Assembly (NCBI RefSeq): GCF_022095675.1
Contig: NZ_JAHYSG010000013.1
Coordinates: 62,001-126,000 of the forward strand
DNA: 64,000 nt
Reading direction: 5' to 3'
DNA from: Dactylosporangium sp. AC04546
GTDB taxonomy: Bacteria > Actinomycetota > Actinomycetes > Mycobacteriales > Micromonosporaceae
Every line of letters starts with the position of its first letter. Positions within the stretch are counted from its first letter, which is position 1. Below are positions 60,194 to 64,000 of the stretch, one piece after another. The notes beneath the pieces were generated by a model. The model saw only the letters and a list, made by a program, of their open reading frames with translations. It searched no databases and was not told the DNA's origin. The translations under genes and the position numbers were made by a program.

Positions 60194-61614
60194 AGCAGCA
60201 GCCCGATCCCGCCCCGTCGCGGGTCGCCGGCCGCCCCCGCCAGCCCGACCGCGCTGACACCGCCGAAATAGTGATCGAGACGGTCCCAGTGCTGCACGGT
60301 GAATCCGGCCGCGACGAGCGCGTCGGAAGCGACAGCGGGAAAGCCGGCCTCCAGATGTACGACATCGGCGACCACGTGAAACCGCGGACGCCGGATCGCC
60401 GTGCGCATGTCGTCGCCGTCGACCAGCACGTTGACCAGGGTCTGCAGCAGGGCCGTGCGGATTCGCGTGGCGCCGGCCGACCCGATGCCCATCACCAGGC
60501 CGTCGGGGGACGTCACCACGGTCGGGCACATGCACGACGCCATCCGCTCTCCGGGACCGACGCCGGGGAGGACGAGGTCGCCCTCGCCGAGCATGGAGTT
60601 CAGGTGTACCCCCAGATCCGGCAGCCAGACGCCGGAGCCGATCCCCAGCGTCACCGTGACCACGCACGCGTTCCCAGCAGGGTCGACGACGGAGATGTTC
60701 GTCGTGTCGCCGATCCGCTGGCTCCCCGCGGCGCGCAACGCGTTGGCGAGGGCAACGGTCCGGGCACCGGGCGACGAAAGATCGGCCGGTAGCGCGGCCA
60801 CCGTGGCGACGAAGTCGTTGAGGTCGGCGCGAGCCTGCACGGAAGCCCCCGCCAGCGGCGCCGAGACGACGGGCACCGACAGCACCCGGTACGCCGCGAG
60901 GTCGGCAGCGGTGAGCACACCCCCGCCCGCCTGCACGACGTCGGCCATCAGGCGACCGACCCGGCCGGTGTAGAAGGCGGCCGGCCCCTCCTCGGCCAGG
61001 ATGCCGAGGGCGACGTCGAGTCCGGGGTGGTGCAGCAGCTCGCCGCCTTCGAGGAGCTTGCCGCCCGGCGCGTACACCGCCGCCCCGAGCCCCGGCAGCA
61101 TCGCCGGCGCTATCGAGGCGAGCGTCGACGCGTGGGGGTGCGGCAGCAGGGTGCCGCTGCGGGCCAGCGACGCGGCCGGCGTGACGACCCGCTGCCAGGG
61201 CAGCCGGCCCCAGCGGCGGTGCAGCGTGGCCATCCCAGCCGGCACGCCCGGGACGCCGACGCTCGACGCCCCGATCTCGTACCGCTGGGGCACCCCGCCG
61301 AACGCGATCGAGATCGGCACCATCGGCGCCGCCGCGCGCCCGGCGTCGAGGCCGGGCACCGCGCAGAAGAAGTCGAGGCAGGTCGTGGTCCCGGTGGCCG
61401 CCTCGTAGTAGGTGGCGAACCCGCCGCCGGCCAGGCCGGTCAGCACGCTCTCGGCGACGCAGCTGGCCAGCGTGGCGGCCACGGCGGCGTCGGCGGCCGA
61501 GCCCCCGGACGCCAGAACGCGCAGCCCGATCTCGGCAGTGGCCGGATGGCCGGCAGCTACGCCCGCAACGACCGTTTTTTGTGAGGAAATCTCGCGGTAG
61601 CATCCGTGGACCAT
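60190..61614 (-). CDS. Gamma-glutamyltransferase family protein
   Basis: The 474 residues show the Ntn-hydrolase family pattern: AGHPATAEIGLRVLASGGSA at the N-terminus and the autocleavage/nucleophile site GDTTNISVVD with Thr304. The usual TTHxS is TTNxS here. It lacks a signal peptide, and is shorter than the E. coli enzyme (about 580), so it may be an intracellular hydrolase of gamma-glutamyl compounds or a related acylase. The ATG at 61614 overlaps the divergent transporter's ATG. No alternative ATG, GTG or TTG exists in the next 20 codons. Confidence 0.85.
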   Translation of the reverse strand: MVHGCYREISSQKTVVAGVAAGHPATAEIGLRVLASGGSAADAAVAATLASCVAESVLTGLAGGGFATYYEAATGTTTCLDFFCAVPGLDAGRAAAPMVPISIAFGGVPQRYEIGASSVGVPGVPAGMATLHRRWGRLPWQRVVTPAASLARSGTLLPHPHASTLASIAPAMLPGLGAAVYAPGGKLLEGGELLHHPGLDVALGILAEEGPAAFYTGRVGRLMADVVQAGGGVLTAADLAAYRVLSVPVVSAPLAGASVQARADLNDFVATVAALPADLSSPGARTVALANALRAAGSQRIGDTTNISVVDPAGNACVVTVTLGIGSGVWLPDLGVHLNSMLGEGDLVLPGVGPGERMASCMCPTVVTSPDGLVMGIGSAGATRIRTALLQTLVNVLVDGDDMRTAIRRPRFHVVADVVHLEAGFPAVASDALVAAGFTVQHWDRLDHYFGGVSAVGLAGAAGDPRRGGIGLLL

Positions 61615-62953
61615 GAGTCACCCGTCGGGATCACTGCCCGGCCGCGTGCGCGCGGGGTACGCACTCGGCTCCCTCGTCACCGGGGCCTTCGGCACCGTGC
61701 CGGGACTGTTGCTGCTGCCCTACCTGACCGACACGCTCGGCGTAGCCGCCGGGATCGCCGGGCTGCTGGTGCTCGCGCCGAAGGCGTGGGATGTGCTGAT
61801 CAACCCGGTTGCCGGGCGGATTTCCGATCGTACCCGCACATCGATGGGTGCCCGGCGACCGTTTCTGCTCGTCGGGGGCCTCGCGCTGGCCGTCCTCTTC
61901 GCGCTGATCTTCGCCGCGCCGGTGCGCTCCGCCGGCTACGTCGCGCTGGTCTTCCTGGCCGCGGCCACCGCGTTCGCGTTCTACCAGGTGCCCTACGTCG
62001 CGATGCCGGCCGAGATGACCGACGACTACGCCGAGCGGACCCGCCTGATGACCTGGCGGGTGGCGTTCCTGGCGCTGGCGATCCTGGTCTCCGGCGCGCT
62101 GTCGCCGATGGTCACGAAGCAGTTCGGCGACGGCATCCCGGGCCATCGAGCGATGGGCGTCTTCGTCGCCATCCTGATTGTCCTCGGTACCGTCGGATCC
62201 TTCGTCGGCACCAGGAGCGCACCCACCGGCAAGGTCCTGCCCAGCGAGCCGTCGTTCGGCGCGCAGTTGCGGGTCGTGCGGGGCAACCGCCCGTTCCGGC
62301 TGCTGCTGGTCTGCTTCGTCGTCCAGGCGGCCGGCATCGGCACCATGCTGGCCGGCGTCAGCTACTTCGCGACCCAGATCCTGGAGTCGCCCGACACCGG
62401 CGCGACCGTGCTGTTCGCCTGCTTCGTCGGCCCGGCCCTGCTGGTGATGCCGATCTGGACCCGGGTCGGCCGGCGGGTCGGCAAGCTGCGGGCCTACGTG
62501 CTCGCCTCGGTCATCTTCGCTGTCGCCGCCGCGCTGCTCGCGCTGGCGCCGATCCTGCCGGCGGTCGTCGTGTACGTGATCACCGGCCTGGTCGGCGGCG
62601 GGTACGCCGGCCAGCAGGTCTTCGGCCTGGCCATGCTGCCGGACTGCATCGCGTACGACGCCGAGCGCACCGGCCGCCGCCAGGCCGGCGTCTTCACCGG
62701 CCTGTGGACGGCCGGCGAGACGCTCGGGCTCGCGCTCGGGCCGGGCCTCTTCGCCGTGCTGCTCGCCGCGTTCGGGTACGTCTCCAGCGAGACCGGCGAG
62801 GCCGCGCTGCAGACGGGCACGGCCAAGCTCGGCGTGCTGCTCGGCTTCACCGTCGTGCCCGCGGTCGTCGTCGCGGTCGCATTGTTCGCCTTACGGGGAT
62901 ACGACCTGGACGAGCGACGGCTCGTTGAGGTCAACGAGGAGGTACCAGCATGA
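61613..62953 (+). CDS. GPH-type sugar:cation symporter family protein
   Basis: The 446 residues with about 12 helices match the glycoside-pentoside-hexuronide family (MelB-like): LAPKAWDVLINPVAGRISDR with the cation-site Asp and RRPFLLVGG, FYQVPYVAMPAEMTDDYAER. The transported substrate cannot be told. The start is ATG at 61613; a TAGCAT lies 9 nt upstream, so it may be leaderless. Its TGA overlaps the next ATG (ATGA), so it is coupled to a PLP enzyme. Confidence 0.87.
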   Translation: MSHPSGSLPGRVRAGYALGSLVTGAFGTVPGLLLLPYLTDTLGVAAGIAGLLVLAPKAWDVLINPVAGRISDRTRTSMGARRPFLLVGGLALAVLFALIFAAPVRSAGYVALVFLAAATAFAFYQVPYVAMPAEMTDDYAERTRLMTWRVAFLALAILVSGALSPMVTKQFGDGIPGHRAMGVFVAILIVLGTVGSFVGTRSAPTGKVLPSEPSFGAQLRVVRGNRPFRLLLVCFVVQAAGIGTMLAGVSYFATQILESPDTGATVLFACFVGPALLVMPIWTRVGRRVGKLRAYVLASVIFAVAAALLALAPILPAVVVYVITGLVGGGYAGQQVFGLAMLPDCIAYDAERTGRRQAGVFTGLWTAGETLGLALGPGLFAVLLAAFGYVSSETGEAALQTGTAKLGVLLGFTVVPAVVVAVALFALRGYDLDERRLVEVNEEVPA

Positions 62954-64000
62954 CAGCGCTGCCGGAGCACGGAGTGCCGGCCGAGGAGGTCCTGCGGGAG
63001 CTTTCGAAGCTGCGCGAGCGCGACCTGCCGACGCACGGCGGGCGGCTCTTCGCCTACGTCTACGACCCGGGCCTGGCCGGCCTGGACGAGCTGGCCGCCG
63101 CCGCGCACGCTACGTCGGCGCACGTCAACGGCCTCGACCCGACCGCGTTCCCGTCGCTGCTGGCGATGGAGAACGACCTGGTGGCGGCCGCGGCGCGGGT
63201 GCTGTCCGGCCCGCCGACGACGGTCGGCAGCGTCACCAGCGGTGGCACGGAGTCGCTGATCCTCGCGGTCAAGGCCGCCCGCGACGCCCGCCCGGACGTC
63301 GACCGGCCGCGCCTGGTCATGCCGGTGACCGCGCACGCCGCGCTGGCGAAGGCGGCCGCCTACCTTCGAGTGGAGCTGGACACGGTACCGGTGGATCCGT
63401 CCACATTGCGGGTGGATCCCGCGGCGGTCGCGGCCGCGATCCGCCCCGAGACGGTGCTCGTGGCGTGTTCGGCGCCCTCCTACGCCCACGGCCTCGTCGA
63501 CCCCGTCGAGCCGATCGCCGCCGCGGCGGCCGCGGCCGGGGTCCGCTGCCACGTGGACGCCTGCTTCGGTGGCTGGACGCTGCCGTACCTGCGCCGCCTC
63601 GGCGAGCCGATCCCGCCGTTCGACTTCGCGGTGCCGGGCGTGACGAGCATGTCGGTCGATCTCCACAAGTACGCCTACGTACCGAAGGGCGTCTCCGTCC
63701 TGCTGCACCGGGACGAGGAGCTGCGGGCGCCGCAGTACTTCGGCTACGCGGACTGGCCGGGGTACACGATGGTCAACCCGGTCATCTCGTCGACCCGCTC
63801 GGGCGGCCCGATCGCCGCGGCCTGGGCGGTGATGCGGCACATCGGCGACGCCGGCTACCTGTCGCTGGCCGCCACCACGCTGGAGGCGACGCGGGGGCTG
63901 GCGTCCGCGGTGGCCGCGGTCGACGGGCTTCATCTGGTACCCGTGGAGTCGACGGTCGTCGCCTTCATGTCCACCGACGTGAACCTCTTCGTGCTGGCCG
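62950..64000 (+). CDS. PLP-dependent lyase/decarboxylase, partial
   Basis: The 350 visible residues belong to the fold-type I group II decarboxylase and sphingosine-1-phosphate lyase-like family: SGGTES (97-102, phosphate site), HVDACFGG (201-208, Asp for the pyridine nitrogen) and SVDLHKYAYVPKG with the PLP lysine Lys240. The 3' end is outside the window. The ATG at 62950 overlaps the transporter stop. The coupling suggests that the transported compound or a product of it is the substrate, but which amino or amino-lipid compound this is cannot be said. Confidence 0.88.
   Translation, partial: MTALPEHGVPAEEVLRELSKLRERDLPTHGGRLFAYVYDPGLAGLDELAAAAHATSAHVNGLDPTAFPSLLAMENDLVAAAARVLSGPPTTVGSVTSGGTESLILAVKAARDARPDVDRPRLVMPVTAHAALAKAAAYLRVELDTVPVDPSTLRVDPAAVAAAIRPETVLVACSAPSYAHGLVDPVEPIAAAAAAAGVRCHVDACFGGWTLPYLRRLGEPIPPFDFAVPGVTSMSVDLHKYAYVPKGVSVLLHRDEELRAPQYFGYADWPGYTMVNPVISSTRSGGPIAAAWAVMRHIGDAGYLSLAATTLEATRGLASAVAAVDGLHLVPVESTVVAFMSTDVNLFVLA

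Overview
The window is very GC-rich, uses many GTG and a few TTG starts, and has the ribosomal/transcription gene order of an actinomycete (rpmG-hadAB-trpT-secE-nusG-rplKA ... rplJL-rpoBC ... rpsLG-fusA-tuf-rpsJ ... rplQ-truA). The protein sequences and the intergenic palindromes built on TGATCA suggest Micromonosporaceae (Actinoplanes/Micromonospora relatives), but the family assignment is inference.

Layout. (1) 1-591 is the end of an exported hypothetical protein. (2) 975-24106, minus strand, is one long translation super-cluster. Read 5' to 3' it runs rpsL-rpsG-fusA-tuf, then rpsJ-rplC-rplD-rplW-rplB-rpsS-rplV-rpsC-rplP-rpmC-rpsQ (S10), rplN-rplX-rplE-rpsN-rpsH-rplF-rplR-rpsE-rpmD-rplO-secY-adk-map (spc), a DUF1707 membrane protein, and infA-rpmJ-rpsM-rpsK-rpsD-rpoA-rplQ-truA (alpha). 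Good promoter candidates lie before rpsL, rpsJ and infA, and stem-loops separate the blocks. An identical 20-nt element sits in the leaders of rpsL and rpsJ. (3) 24107-24950 holds two small DUF4190-like membrane proteins. (4) 25030-36904, minus strand, has rplK-rplA, a two-gene ABC transporter, rplJ-rplL with an attenuated leader, and rpoB-rpoC behind its own promoter. (5) 37006-39957 has nusG, secE, tRNA-Trp, the MaoC pair hadA/hadB, rpmG, tRNA-Met and tRNA-Thr.

(6) 40037-43287 has a membrane GAF-GGDEF-EAL protein and two small hypotheticals. (7) 43341-49611, plus strand, is a six-gene complex I cluster, nuoI-J-K-L-M-N. The genes nuoJ to nuoN are joined by overlapping stops and starts, and nuoA-H are not present here. 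It is followed by htpX and an MFS transporter.

(8) 51993-57979 is accessory DNA: two small decayed integrative elements side by side. Element 1 (about 2.6 kb) is bounded by a duplication of the 3' end of the yajQ-family gene and contains a broken tyrosine integrase. Element 2 (about 2.8 kb) is bounded by a 69-bp duplication (one mismatch) of the 3' half of tRNA-Tyr and contains another N-terminally truncated tyrosine integrase. Each element carries a winged-helix or PadR regulator translationally coupled to a membrane protein, plus one small orphan gene. (9) 58015-64000 has a frameshifted hypothetical, proB, a Trp-type alkyltransferase-like DNA repair protein, a gamma-glutamyltransferase homologue, and an operon of a GPH-type transporter with a PLP-dependent lyase/decarboxylase that runs off the window. 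The divergent gamma-glutamyltransferase and transporter genes share a CATG at their start codons.

The most unusual material is the tandem element pair, the shared ribosomal leader element, the orphan nuoIJKLMN module and the head-to-head start overlap. No CRISPR array, rRNA gene or intact transposase was seen.
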